Source: Pararhodobacter aggregans (GTDB lineage: Bacteria; Pseudomonadota; Alphaproteobacteria; Rhodobacterales; Rhodobacteraceae). Taken from it: a stretch of DNA of 64,000 nucleotides. The notes beneath the pieces were generated by a model. It saw nothing but the letters and a program-made list of their open reading frames with translations, did no database searches and had not been told where the DNA came from. A program made the position numbers and the translations under genes. The stretch spans positions 45,236 to 109,235 of the forward strand of contig NZ_QDDR01000016.1 in NCBI RefSeq assembly GCF_003075525.1, given 5' to 3'. Every line of letters begins with the position of its first letter. Positions within the stretch are counted from its first letter, which is position 1. Shown piece by piece: positions 17,641 to 25,532 of the stretch.

Positions 17641-18477
17641 TCAGGCCGGGACCAGCACGAAATCGTAATCCGACCGCCAGAGCGTTTCGGCCCCCTCGAG
17701 CCGCTCATAGGGCGCGACGAGCGAGCTTTTCACGCCGAAAACCGCGTCCGAGGTGAGGTAGGTGTCGTCGCCGACAAAGGTATGCGTGACCAGCTTCTGA
17801 AAGCCCGGCGCGGTGACGAGGTAATGCATATGCGCGGGGCGGTAGGGGTGGCGGCCCAGCTGCCCCAGCATCTGGCCGACCGGGCCGTCATCGGGGATCG
17901 GATAGGCCACCGGCTTGATGCCGACGAAGGCATAGCGCCCGTCCGGGCCGGTATAGAAACGGCCGCGGTTGTTCCATTTCGGCTGGATGCCGGGCTGCTG
18001 CACGTCATAAAAGCCGTCCGCATTGTCGGACCAGACATCGACGCAGGCGCCCTCGACCGGGTTGCCGTCCAGATCGCGGACCTCGCCCTGAAACAGGCAG
18101 CTCTCGCCCTTGCCGTCGAGCGAGATGGTCTCGCCCATCTGCCGGACCGGCGCGTCGGCGACGTGGAACGGGCCGAACACCGTGTTCTCGGTCGCGCCCT
18201 TGGGGCGGCGGTTGTTGATCGCATCGACCAGCATCGAGAAGCCCAGCACGTCCGACAGCAGGATGAATTCCTGCCGCTCGTCCGAACACATCTGCCCGGT
18301 CCGGGTCAGGAAGCCGATGCCGTATTCCCATTCCTCCTGCGTCAGCGAGACATCGACGGCGAAGGCGTGCAGATGGCGCACCAGGCTTTCCATGACCTGC
18401 CGCAGGCGGGCGTCGGTCCCGGGCCCCATCCGGCTGTTGACGGTCTCGGCCGAACGGGATTCATCGAAATAGCTCAT
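17641..18477 (-). CDS. Intradiol dioxygenase 2, hydroxyquinol 1,2-dioxygenase-like
   Basis: A 278-aa Fe(III) intradiol dioxygenase that most likely converts hydroxyquinol (1,2,4-benzenetriol) to maleylacetate. Ligands are in place: Tyr157 in DNADGFYDVQ, Tyr192 in PVAYPIPDDG, and His216 and His218 in RPAHMHY. The VDVWSDNADGFYDVQ stretch resembles the DVW-x-DGxYDVQ form typical of hydroxyquinol enzymes, unlike the WHAN form of dioxygenase 1. It is followed by the tautomerase gene, and maleylacetate reductase lies 3.5 kb away. A perfect LysR-type palindrome is 180 bp upstream. Confidence 0.9.
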   Translation of the reverse strand: MSYFDESRSAETVNSRMGPGTDARLRQVMESLVRHLHAFAVDVSLTQEEWEYGIGFLTRTGQMCSDERQEFILLSDVLGFSMLVDAINNRRPKGATENTVFGPFHVADAPVRQMGETISLDGKGESCLFQGEVRDLDGNPVEGACVDVWSDNADGFYDVQQPGIQPKWNNRGRFYTGPDGRYAFVGIKPVAYPIPDDGPVGQMLGQLGRHPYRPAHMHYLVTAPGFQKLVTHTFVGDDTYLTSDAVFGVKSSLVAPYERLEGAETLWRSDYDFVLVPA

Positions 18478-18644
18478 GGTCTCAGGGCCCCTGGACTGCG
18501 GCCCGGGCGTGGCGCCGGGCGTGGACGGATCCGACCCCGGCAGACCCGCGGGACAGGGCCCCTGCCCCGCCCCGGCACGCCACCGTGTCGTCCCGGCCCT
18601 TATCCGGGATCGCCCCCGTTCAGGTCAAATGCGCATCCCGTGCA

Positions 18645-18669
18645 GCAATATACCCTTGGGGTATATTGC
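18645..18669. promoter_or_regulatory. Perfect LysR-type palindrome upstream of hydroxyquinol dioxygenase
   Basis: GCAATATACCC and GGGTATATTGC are exact inverted 11-mers around TTG. The core ATACC-N5-GGTAT has the same 15-bp T-N11-A geometry as the two boxes before intradiol dioxygenase 1, and the outer GCAAT/ATTGC match as well. No T-run follows, so an operator is more likely than a terminator. The surrounding gap 18478-18703 has no gene. Confidence 0.65.
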
Positions 18670-18703
18670 ACCGGGACGCGGCCCGACGGGCATGAGCGCA
18701 GGG

Positions 18704-19417
18704 TCAGGACGCGTCGGGCGCGGGCTCTTCCAGACGGCCCAGAGCGGCGATGGCGGCGTTGCGGACATGCAGCGTCACCGCCTCGCGCGCGGCGGGGGCG
18801 TCGCGGCGCTTGATCGCGTCGATCACCGCGCCCAGTTCCGCCAGGCTGTGCTCGGTCCGCCCGGGGGCGCTGAGGGACGCCGAACGCAACAGCGTGATCC
18901 GCGAATTCAGCATGCGCAGCGTGTCGCCCACCGCCTGATTGTCGGCGGCCTTGATGAGCACGTCGTAGAAATGGTTCTTCGCCACCAGCCGGTCCAGCAC
19001 ATCGGCGCTCTGCATCGCCACGCGCAGCTGGTCGAAAGCCGCGGCGAGCCCCGCCACGGCGGCGTCATCGGCCTCGGTCGCGACCAGCTCGGCCGCCAGC
19101 CCCTCGAGCAGGCTGCGCACGCGGTAGATGTCCTCGGCCTGCTTGCGCGAGAGCTTGGTCACCATCGGGCCGCGGTTGGCGTGAACCTCGATCAGGCCTT
19201 CGGTCTCCAGCTGGCGCAGGGATTCACGCACCAGGGTCCGGCTGACCCCGGCCATCTCGCACAATTCGCGCTCGCGCAGGCGCTGGCCGGGCTTGAAATG
19301 CCCCAGCGCAATCGCGTTGCGGATGCTGTCGGTCACCTGCTGGCGCAGGGGCGCCGCCACTCTCTCGACCAGAAACGTCACGTTCACTCCGGCTTTATCA
19401 ACGTCGGCCTTCAGCAT
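18704..19417 (-). CDS. GntR-family regulator, FCD (FadR) subgroup
   Basis: A 237-aa regulator with an N-terminal winged helix (about residues 20-80; RERELCEMAGVSRTLVRESL is the recognition region) and a C-terminal all-helical FCD ligand-binding domain. FCD regulators commonly bind carboxylic acids and repress catabolic and TRAP genes. The ATG at 19417 is preferred to earlier in-frame starts because AGGGGA lies 8 bp upstream. It is the best candidate for binding the ATTGTATGAT sites near the FAD monooxygenases and P450, an inference from family habit and location only. Confidence 0.85.
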   Translation of the reverse strand: MLKADVDKAGVNVTFLVERVAAPLRQQVTDSIRNAIALGHFKPGQRLRERELCEMAGVSRTLVRESLRQLETEGLIEVHANRGPMVTKLSRKQAEDIYRVRSLLEGLAAELVATEADDAAVAGLAAAFDQLRVAMQSADVLDRLVAKNHFYDVLIKAADNQAVGDTLRMLNSRITLLRSASLSAPGRTEHSLAELGAVIDAIKRRDAPAAREAVTLHVRNAAIAALGRLEEPAPDAS

Positions 19418-19464
19418 GACAGATCCCCTGACATGCATGACGGTAACACAATCCATAGCGCATG

Positions 19465-19474
19465 GTTGGCCAAC
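19465..19474. promoter_or_regulatory. 10-bp palindrome upstream of the gntR gene
   Basis: GTTGGCCAAC lies 48 bp upstream of the regulator start, flanked by CATG on both sides. It could be an autoregulatory operator, but its short length makes this tentative. Confidence 0.3.
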
Positions 19475-19508
19475 ATGAAAGGGAGCGTGGCGGGCCACCG
19501 CCCCGGGG

Positions 19509-20459
19509 TCAGCGGCCCCAGACCACGGCATTCTCGTGCCGCTGGATGATGTGGCGCAGGTCGTTGAAGGCGGCCATGATGTATTGCGCCAGCCGGTCGG
19601 CGGCGGGCGAGCGCGGCGCCCCGGCCAGCCGCAGGATCCCCAGCGAGCGGTTGGGTTGCGGAATGTCGAAGGGCAGCACGGTGACCCGGTTCTCCTTGCG
19701 CTGGGCGAAGACCACCGAGAAGGGCAGCACCGCCAGCGCGTCCGAGCCCGACAGGAAGCTGATGACGCTCATCAGCGAGCCGCCCGCGTAGCGGATGCTC
19801 AGGTCGGAGACGCCGATGCTCATGAGGATCATCTGCAGGTCCGACATCAGCGGCGAGCCGGGCAAGGGCGCGATCCAGGGATAGGCGGTCAGGTCCACCG
19901 CCTGCAGCCGGGTGCGGCGCATCAGCGGATGGCCGGGGCGGCAGGCGACGATGTTGCGCCCGGGCAGCAGTTCCACGAAGTCGAAGGCGGGGCCGGGATG
20001 CGCCGAGCCCACCGGCACGATGGCGAGGTCGATCATCCCCGCCTCCAGCGCGACGGTCATCTCCGGCAGGTTGCCATAGCTCTGCTCGACCGTGACCTCG
20101 GGCTCTTCGCCGTGGAAGCTGGCGATCATCTGGCTGATCATCGCATCCATGAAGAAGGGCACGCCCCCCACGCGCACCACGCCCCGCGCCCCGGTCACAT
20201 AGCCGCGCACCGCATCGGTGGCATGGCGCGAGGCGGCAAGGATGGCGCGGCCGTGGATCGCCAGCTGCTCGCCCAGGGGCGTGGCCTTCAACGGCCGTCG
20301 CCCCCGCACGAAAAGCGGCTGTTCGACCCGGGCTTCCAGCATGCTCAGCGAGCGGCTGACCGCCGATTGCGTCATGCCCAGAAGCGCCGCGCCCTCGGAC
20401 ACGCTGCCGGTGTCGAGGACGGCCGCCAATTGCATCAGATGGCGCTCGTTCAGCTTCAT
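19509..20459 (-). CDS. LysR-family transcriptional regulator 2
   Basis: A 316-aa LysR regulator with an HTH at residues 1-60 (MTQSAVSRSLSMLEARV) and an effector-binding domain. It is a paralogue of the regulator at 16350-17297, sharing the MKL start, GRRPL hinge, VRVGG and FMD blocks and a late LP(Y/F)SV motif. It sits between an epimerase-like gene and gntR on the same strand but has its own promoter. The start codon follows the -10 box so closely that the message is probably leaderless. Confidence 0.88.
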   Translation of the reverse strand: MKLNERHLMQLAAVLDTGSVSEGAALLGMTQSAVSRSLSMLEARVEQPLFVRGRRPLKATPLGEQLAIHGRAILAASRHATDAVRGYVTGARGVVRVGGVPFFMDAMISQMIASFHGEEPEVTVEQSYGNLPEMTVALEAGMIDLAIVPVGSAHPGPAFDFVELLPGRNIVACRPGHPLMRRTRLQAVDLTAYPWIAPLPGSPLMSDLQMILMSIGVSDLSIRYAGGSLMSVISFLSGSDALAVLPFSVVFAQRKENRVTVLPFDIPQPNRSLGILRLAGAPRSPAADRLAQYIMAAFNDLRHIIQRHENAVVWGR

Positions 20460-20466
20460 GGGGCAA

Positions 20467-20495
20467 TCTATAGGCTCCGCTCAGAGACCCGGCAA
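20467..20495 (-). promoter_or_regulatory. Sigma-70-type promoter giving a leaderless lysR mRNA
   Basis: On the minus strand TTGCCG (20495-20490), a 17-bp spacer and TATAGA (20472-20467) form a good promoter. Seven bases separate the -10 box from the ATG at 20459, so the predicted first transcribed base is the A of the start codon. There is no ribosome-binding sequence. Confidence 0.6.
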
Positions 20496-20551
20496 TGCAG
20501 ATTGTCCGACCGGCGGGCGATCGACCGGGGCCCCGCCGGGCAGAGGGGCGC

Positions 20552-21487
20552 TCAGGCGTATTGCGCATGCACCCGGTCGACCAGCGCGTCGCAATCGGCA
20601 TCGGCGCGAAAGCCCAGCCGCACCGCCATCTCGGCCTTGAGCGGGGGTTGCCAGAACATCGCCTCGATCTTCGGATCGGGGGCAAAGGTCACGCGCTCGG
20701 TCACATCGGGGCCATAGCGCCGCGCCAGCGCCGCCACCAGATCGCCCATCCGCGCGGTCAGCGCGGGCAGCGCCCAATGCCGCCGCGCGGGCAGGGCCGA
20801 GGCCGGCAACCGCGCCGCCAGTTGCAGGTTGAAGACCATTTCCTGCCGCGAAATCAGCCAGCTGGTCATGTCGGGGCTGCAAGGCATGACGATCTCGCCC
20901 CCCTCGCGCGCGACATGGAAGACGTTGTTGAGAAAGGCCGAGGAGGTGCTGGAAAACCCCGGCGTCCGCGCCATCACCCCCGACAGCCGCAGCGACAGCC
21001 CGTCGACATGGCCGCGCCGGGTGAAATCGTCGAGCAGGATCTCGCTGACCAGCTTCTGCGCGGCATAGCTGCTGTTGGCGTTGGGCAGGGTGTAATCGTT
21101 CACCTCGGAGGGCACGGGCGAGCCGTAGACCGCCACCGAACTGGCGTTGACGATGCGGGCGCCCGGGGCCTTGTCGGTCGCGGTCTCCATCACCGTGAGG
21201 ATGCTGTGCAGGTTGGCGTCGAGGCCCGCGTGCAGGTCAGGCTCGGCCACCATGCCCAGCGCCGCCGCCAGATGCCAGACGACATCGGCGCCGCCCGCCA
21301 TCGCCTCGGCCATCAGCGAGCGGTCGCTGGCCGAGCCCTCCAAGAGCCGCACCCGGCCCCGGCCCTGCACCGGCTCCAGCTGCCGGTCGATCAGCACCAG
21401 CTCGTCCGTTTCGGCCATCAGGGGCGCCAGCGCGGCGACAAGGCCCCGCCCGACAAAGCCCTCGGCCCCGGTCACGATCATCTTCAT
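20552..21487 (-). CDS. NAD-dependent epimerase/dehydratase family protein (DenD-like)
   Basis: Extended short-chain dehydrogenase (311 aa) with an N-terminal Rossmann motif TGAEGFVGRG, a catalytic serine region (NASSVAVYG) and YxxxK as SSYAAQKLVSEIL. The overall form resembles D-erythronate dehydrogenase and related sugar-acid enzymes. The ATG at 21487 follows GAGGAAG and gives the normal family start at MKMIVTGAEGFVG. It lies 10 bp downstream of an SDR gene and behind a TRAP transporter, so it probably oxidises a hydroxyl of the imported substrate or an intermediate. Confidence 0.82.
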   Translation of the reverse strand: MKMIVTGAEGFVGRGLVAALAPLMAETDELVLIDRQLEPVQGRGRVRLLEGSASDRSLMAEAMAGGADVVWHLAAALGMVAEPDLHAGLDANLHSILTVMETATDKAPGARIVNASSVAVYGSPVPSEVNDYTLPNANSSYAAQKLVSEILLDDFTRRGHVDGLSLRLSGVMARTPGFSSTSSAFLNNVFHVAREGGEIVMPCSPDMTSWLISRQEMVFNLQLAARLPASALPARRHWALPALTARMGDLVAALARRYGPDVTERVTFAPDPKIEAMFWQPPLKAEMAVRLGFRADADCDALVDRVHAQYA

Positions 21488-21497
21488 GGTCTTCCTC

Positions 21498-22313
21498 TCA
21501 CTCCTGCTCGAAGGCCGCCAGCAGCGCGCCCATCCGCCGTTCGATCCGGTCGCGCTGTTCGGGGTGGGTGATGGCATAGAGCGCCCCCTGACGCAGGGCC
21601 CGGACCACCGCCTCGGCCGCGTCCTCGGGCGGGCGCCAGGGGATCGCGTTGCGGTAATGCGCCATGGTCGAGACATCGACATCGGCCAGACCGCCCGGCG
21701 CGGCCTCGCCCTGCCGGTGGCGCATCGAGCGGCCGATGTTGGTGCGGATCGGCCCGGGACAGAGCAGCGTCGCGCCCACCTTCGCCCCGTCGCTGGCCAG
21801 TTCCAGCGCCAGCGTCTCGGTCAGGCCCGCCACGCCGTATTTCGCGGTGACATAGGCACCCAGCCCCTCGACCGGGCTGAGGCCCCCCATCGAGGCGGTG
21901 TTGACCACCCAGCCGCCCCGCGGATTGGCCTTCAGCAGCGGCAGGAAGACATGCAGGCCATGGATCACGCCCCAGAGGTTGACCTCGAGCATCCATTTCC
22001 AGTCCGCCAGCGTCAGATCCGCCAGCCGCCCGGCCGGGCCCACGCCCGCGTTGTTGCAGACCAGATCGACGCTGCCATGAGCGGTTAGCACCGCCTCGGC
22101 CAAGGCCTCGACCTCGGCGATGCGGCTCACGTCGGTCCTCACCGCCAGCGCGCCGATCTCGGCGGCGGCGGCCTCCAGCGCCACGGGGTCGATATCGGCG
22201 ATGACCACATTCATTCCCTCGGCCCTCAGGCGCCGGGCGATGGCCAGTCCGATCCCCGAGGCCCCGCCGGTGACAACCGCCGTCCGGCCCTCAAAACTGC
22301 CGAATCCGGCCAT
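21498..22313 (-). CDS. Short-chain dehydrogenase/reductase (SDR)
   Basis: Classical SDR (271 aa) with the cofactor motif TGGASGIG near residues 15-22, NNAG, and the active-site serine and YxxxK (AYVTAKYGVAG). Asp at the end of strand 2 (VVIADIDP) suggests NAD(H) preference. The ATG at 22313 follows AAGGAG. It lies 31 bp after the TRAP permease in the leftward P450, binding protein, permease, SDR, epimerase run and probably acts on a hydroxylated product of that pathway. Confidence 0.88.
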   Translation of the reverse strand: MAGFGSFEGRTAVVTGGASGIGLAIARRLRAEGMNVVIADIDPVALEAAAAEIGALAVRTDVSRIAEVEALAEAVLTAHGSVDLVCNNAGVGPAGRLADLTLADWKWMLEVNLWGVIHGLHVFLPLLKANPRGGWVVNTASMGGLSPVEGLGAYVTAKYGVAGLTETLALELASDGAKVGATLLCPGPIRTNIGRSMRHRQGEAAPGGLADVDVSTMAHYRNAIPWRPPEDAAEAVVRALRQGALYAITHPEQRDRIERRMGALLAAFEQE

Positions 22314-22344
22314 GTCCCACTCCTTGTTTTCGATGGACCGCCGC

Positions 22345-24282
22345 TCAGGAGAGCAGCAGCAGGGGCAGCCCCGGCAGGGCGATCAGCAGCGCGACTTTCA
22401 GAAGGTCCGCCACGACAAAGGGGATCACGCCCCGGTACATCTCGGTCAGGCTGAGTTCCGGCGCGACCGAGCGCATCATGAACAGGTTGATGCCAAAAGG
22501 CGGGGTGATGACGCCGATCTCGACCACCACGACCATCATCACGCCCCACCAGATCAGGTCATAGCCCAGACCCTGCATCAGCGCCCCGGTGGTCGAGGCG
22601 GTGATCATCATGATGGTCATGCTGTCCATGATCGTGCCCAGAAGGATGAACAGCACCGCGATCAGCGACACGATCACCCAGGGCGCCAGCTGCGTGTCGA
22701 GCAGCATGCGCGACAGCTCCTGCGCCACCCCGGTCGAGGACATGAGGAAGGTCAGCGTCAGCGCCCCGATGATGAGGAAATAGATCATCGAGGTGGATTT
22801 GGTGGTGTCCGACGCGACCTGCAGGAAGTTCTGCCGCGTCAGCCGCCCGCGCAGCAGCGTCACCACCACTGCCAGGATCGCGCCCAGCGAGGCCGCTTCC
22901 GTCGCGGTGAAGACGCCGAAGAAGATCCCGCCGATGACCAGCCCGAAGAGGATGAAGGCCGGGATGCAGCGCAAGGCCGCCGCGCCGATCTCGCGCCGGT
23001 CCCAGGGCTCGCCGGCCGGACCCGCCGCGCCCAGCCGCACCGACAGCACGATGGCGACCATGTAGAGCGCGAGCGTCACGGCGGCAGGGATCAGGAGCGC
23101 CATGTAGAGGGACCCGATCGATTCCTCGACCAGGAGCGCATAGACCACGATGGCGGTCGAGGGCGGCGTGAGCTGCCCCAGCGTGCCACCCGCGGTGATC
23201 GTCCCGGCCGAAAGCGCCGGCGAATAGCCGCGCTTCTTCATCTCGGGGAAGGCGGCCGAGCCGATGGTGGCGACCGTGGCGATGGACGAGCCGGTCAGCG
23301 CCCCGAAACCCGCGCAGCCCGCCACCGTGGCCAGCGCCAGCCCACCCCGGAAGGGCGAGAAAAGCGCGTTGGCCAGCCGGTAGATGTCGCTCGCCATGCC
23401 ACTGGTGACGGCGAAACTGCCCATCATCAGGAAGAAGGGGATGATCGCCAGGTCGGCCGAGGTGAGCAGGCCCACCGTTTCGGACCCCAGCACGCTGATC
23501 GCGGCGCCGCTGCCGAAAAAGCCCATGACACCGACCAGCGCGCAGAAGGTGAGCGCGGCGGCGACCGGCACGAAGAGCAGGATCATCACCCAGAGCGCGA
23601 TGACCAGCCAGAGCGCGCTCATCATCATGTTGCTCAGGAAATAGGTCTGATGGGTCGCGGCGAGCCAATAGCCCAGCGCCAGAACCGCCACGCCCGCGAC
23701 CAGCGCGGAAAGGCCTCCCGCCACCGGCGCCCCGGGGATCTCGCGCGCCTGAAGCGCGACATTGACCAGCGAGACGGGCAGCGAGACGACCAGCGCAAAC
23801 AGGATCAGCGCGTAGGAATACCAATAGGGGATCTGGAACAGCAGCGATTGCGAGCCCGTCTGCCAGGCCATCTCGACCTGGCCCCAGATCGCCCAGGCCA
23901 GCGCCACCAGACAACCGGCAAAGATCGTGGCGCCGAGGCACCGGAGCCAGGCGACGACACGGGCCGGGAAGGTGTTGACCAGAAGGTCCATCTCCAGGAT
24001 TGCCCGGGCCGCCAGACCGTTGGGCATCACCAGCGCGATGGCCGTGCACATCAGCGCGGCGTAGATCTCGTTCGAGCCGGGGATCGAGATCACGAAGAGG
24101 GTGCGCAGGATCACCACATCGACCGACATCGTCACGCCGACCACCAGGAATAGCCCGATGCCGATCACCGCCATCAGGCTGGTCAGCCCCGCCAGCCCCC
24201 GCGCCAGACGGTCAAGGCCGCCCGCGGTGACAGGGGCGGTCTCGGCCGCGGTGAGGGTCAGGTCTGCATTCTCTTGAGCCAT
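22345..24282 (-). CDS. TRAP transporter permease, fused DctQ-DctM (second copy)
   Basis: A 645-aa fused TRAP permease. The DctQ part spans about residues 20-180 and has PGSNEI, as in the first copy. The DctM part (about 205-640) contains the GSFAVTSGMA and GCAGFGALTGSS regions that match those of the copy at 2248-4227. It follows its binding protein by 128 bp, with a hairpin between. Linked genes suggest the transported compound is a substrate of the P450 or dehydrogenases. Confidence 0.92.
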   Translation of the reverse strand: MAQENADLTLTAAETAPVTAGGLDRLARGLAGLTSLMAVIGIGLFLVVGVTMSVDVVILRTLFVISIPGSNEIYAALMCTAIALVMPNGLAARAILEMDLLVNTFPARVVAWLRCLGATIFAGCLVALAWAIWGQVEMAWQTGSQSLLFQIPYWYSYALILFALVVSLPVSLVNVALQAREIPGAPVAGGLSALVAGVAVLALGYWLAATHQTYFLSNMMMSALWLVIALWVMILLFVPVAAALTFCALVGVMGFFGSGAAISVLGSETVGLLTSADLAIIPFFLMMGSFAVTSGMASDIYRLANALFSPFRGGLALATVAGCAGFGALTGSSIATVATIGSAAFPEMKKRGYSPALSAGTITAGGTLGQLTPPSTAIVVYALLVEESIGSLYMALLIPAAVTLALYMVAIVLSVRLGAAGPAGEPWDRREIGAAALRCIPAFILFGLVIGGIFFGVFTATEAASLGAILAVVVTLLRGRLTRQNFLQVASDTTKSTSMIYFLIIGALTLTFLMSSTGVAQELSRMLLDTQLAPWVIVSLIAVLFILLGTIMDSMTIMMITASTTGALMQGLGYDLIWWGVMMVVVVEIGVITPPFGINLFMMRSVAPELSLTEMYRGVIPFVVADLLKVALLIALPGLPLLLLS

Positions 24283-24316
24283 CTGCCCAAGCCCCTTTCA
24301 ACGGACGGGTTTCAAC

Positions 24317-24348
24317 GGGCAGGCGGCCGGTCGCGCCGGCCCCTGCCC
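24317..24348. other. Intercistronic hairpin between TRAP binding protein and permease
   Basis: GGGCAGGCGGCCGG and CCGGCCCCTGCCC pair with one bulged base around a 5-base loop. It lies 63 bp downstream of the binding-protein stop codon, the same relative place as hairpins behind the two other binding-protein genes whose 3' ends are visible. Confidence 0.55.
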
Positions 24349-24410
24349 GATCTTGCTGTCGACAGGCAGAGGCCGGGGCGCGCAGGCTCGCGCATCCCGG
24401 CCCCCTCGGG

Positions 24411-25436
24411 TCACTCGGCCCGGCGATAGGCCGCCACACGCTCGCGGTAGGAGTCGAGGATCGCGGCGCCGTTGTCGGTGCTCTCGACCCAGTTGCGGAT
24501 CGCGGGCTCGGTCGCCGCCTGCCAGATCGCCAGTTCCTCGGGCGAGAGGTCGGTCATCTCGACCGCGCCGACCAGCACCTGGCGCGACTCGGTGTCGATC
24601 TCGTCCATGGCCCGGCCGATGAAGACCGACAGGTCCAGCCCGGTGACCTCGGCCAGCGCCGCGCGGCCTTCGTCGGTCAGCCGGTCATAGGATTGACGGT
24701 TCATGATGACCGCGCCCGGCACCAGACCGAAGGCGAAGTTCTCGACCCCGTAGCTGACCACCTCGTTGAAATGGAAGGCGGCGACGGCGTTGATCGCCGT
24801 GGTCAGCCCCTCGACCACGCCGCGGTCCAGCGCCTGATAGACCTCGGTGATCGAGATCGAGGTCGGCGCCCCGCCCAGCGCCTCGATCACGTCCGAGGTG
24901 GCGCGGCCGGTGATGCGGATGCGGCGGCCCTGCAGATCGGCGGCGGCATGGACCGGGAAACGGGTAAAGAGCCGCGGCGCGGTGGCGGTGACGAAGCCCA
25001 AGAGCACGAATTGCTCGCTCAGCGCCGCGTCCAGCATGCCGTCCTCGTAGAGCCCCCAGAGCGCGGCCATCGCCGCCTCGGAACTGCTGGTCAGGTTCGG
25101 CAGGCCGATCACATCGGTCCGCGGGAAGGGCACGCCGATGGCGGGCATCTGGATGATGCCGATATCGGCCACGCCCGAGACCACGCGGTCCAGCATGTTG
25201 GTGTTGGTGGCGAAGGGCGGCGGGAAGGGCTGGATGGTGAATTGCCCGGCCGCAGCCTCGTTGGCGCGCTCGATGAACGGGGTGTAGACCTCGTTCATGT
25301 AGAGGTGGTTTTCCGGCAGCGCCGTCGCCATGCGCAGCACCGTCTGCGCCCCTGCCCCGCCGGTGGTGGCGGTCATCAGGCTCAGCGCGGTCAGCGCGCA
25401 GGCGCCGAAGCGCCCCAGTCTCGTTGTCACGTTCAT
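24411..25436 (-). CDS. TRAP transporter solute-binding protein, DctP family (second copy)
   Basis: Periplasmic binding protein (341 aa) with a signal peptide (hydrophobic core about residues 10-26, cleavage after GAGAQ) and a DctP fold. The FPPPFATNTNMLDRVVSGVA region parallels the left-edge binding protein. The conserved arginine-bearing segment LQGRRIRITGR is in the expected region for binding a substrate carboxylate. The ATG at 25436 follows GGGAGGG. It lies between the P450 gene and its permease on one strand, so it is likely to capture a carboxylated ring compound, though no ligand can be named. Confidence 0.9.
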   Translation of the reverse strand: MNVTTRLGRFGACALTALSLMTATTGGAGAQTVLRMATALPENHLYMNEVYTPFIERANEAAAGQFTIQPFPPPFATNTNMLDRVVSGVADIGIIQMPAIGVPFPRTDVIGLPNLTSSSEAAMAALWGLYEDGMLDAALSEQFVLLGFVTATAPRLFTRFPVHAAADLQGRRIRITGRATSDVIEALGGAPTSISITEVYQALDRGVVEGLTTAINAVAAFHFNEVVSYGVENFAFGLVPGAVIMNRQSYDRLTDEGRAALAEVTGLDLSVFIGRAMDEIDTESRQVLVGAVEMTDLSPEELAIWQAATEPAIRNWVESTDNGAAILDSYRERVAAYRRAE

Positions 25437-25532
25437 TGGTCCCTCCCTGGATCCGTGATGTCGGACGGATTGCCCGGCCCCCCTCTGCGGGCCCTGGCGA
25501 TCCGCCATCGTCGGCGTGCTGCGCCGCCCCGG

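Noticed and set aside
18645..18669. Intrinsic terminator downstream of gntR
   Set aside because: The palindrome has an AT-rich stem, no T-run and LysR-box geometry matching two other sites, so an operator is favoured.
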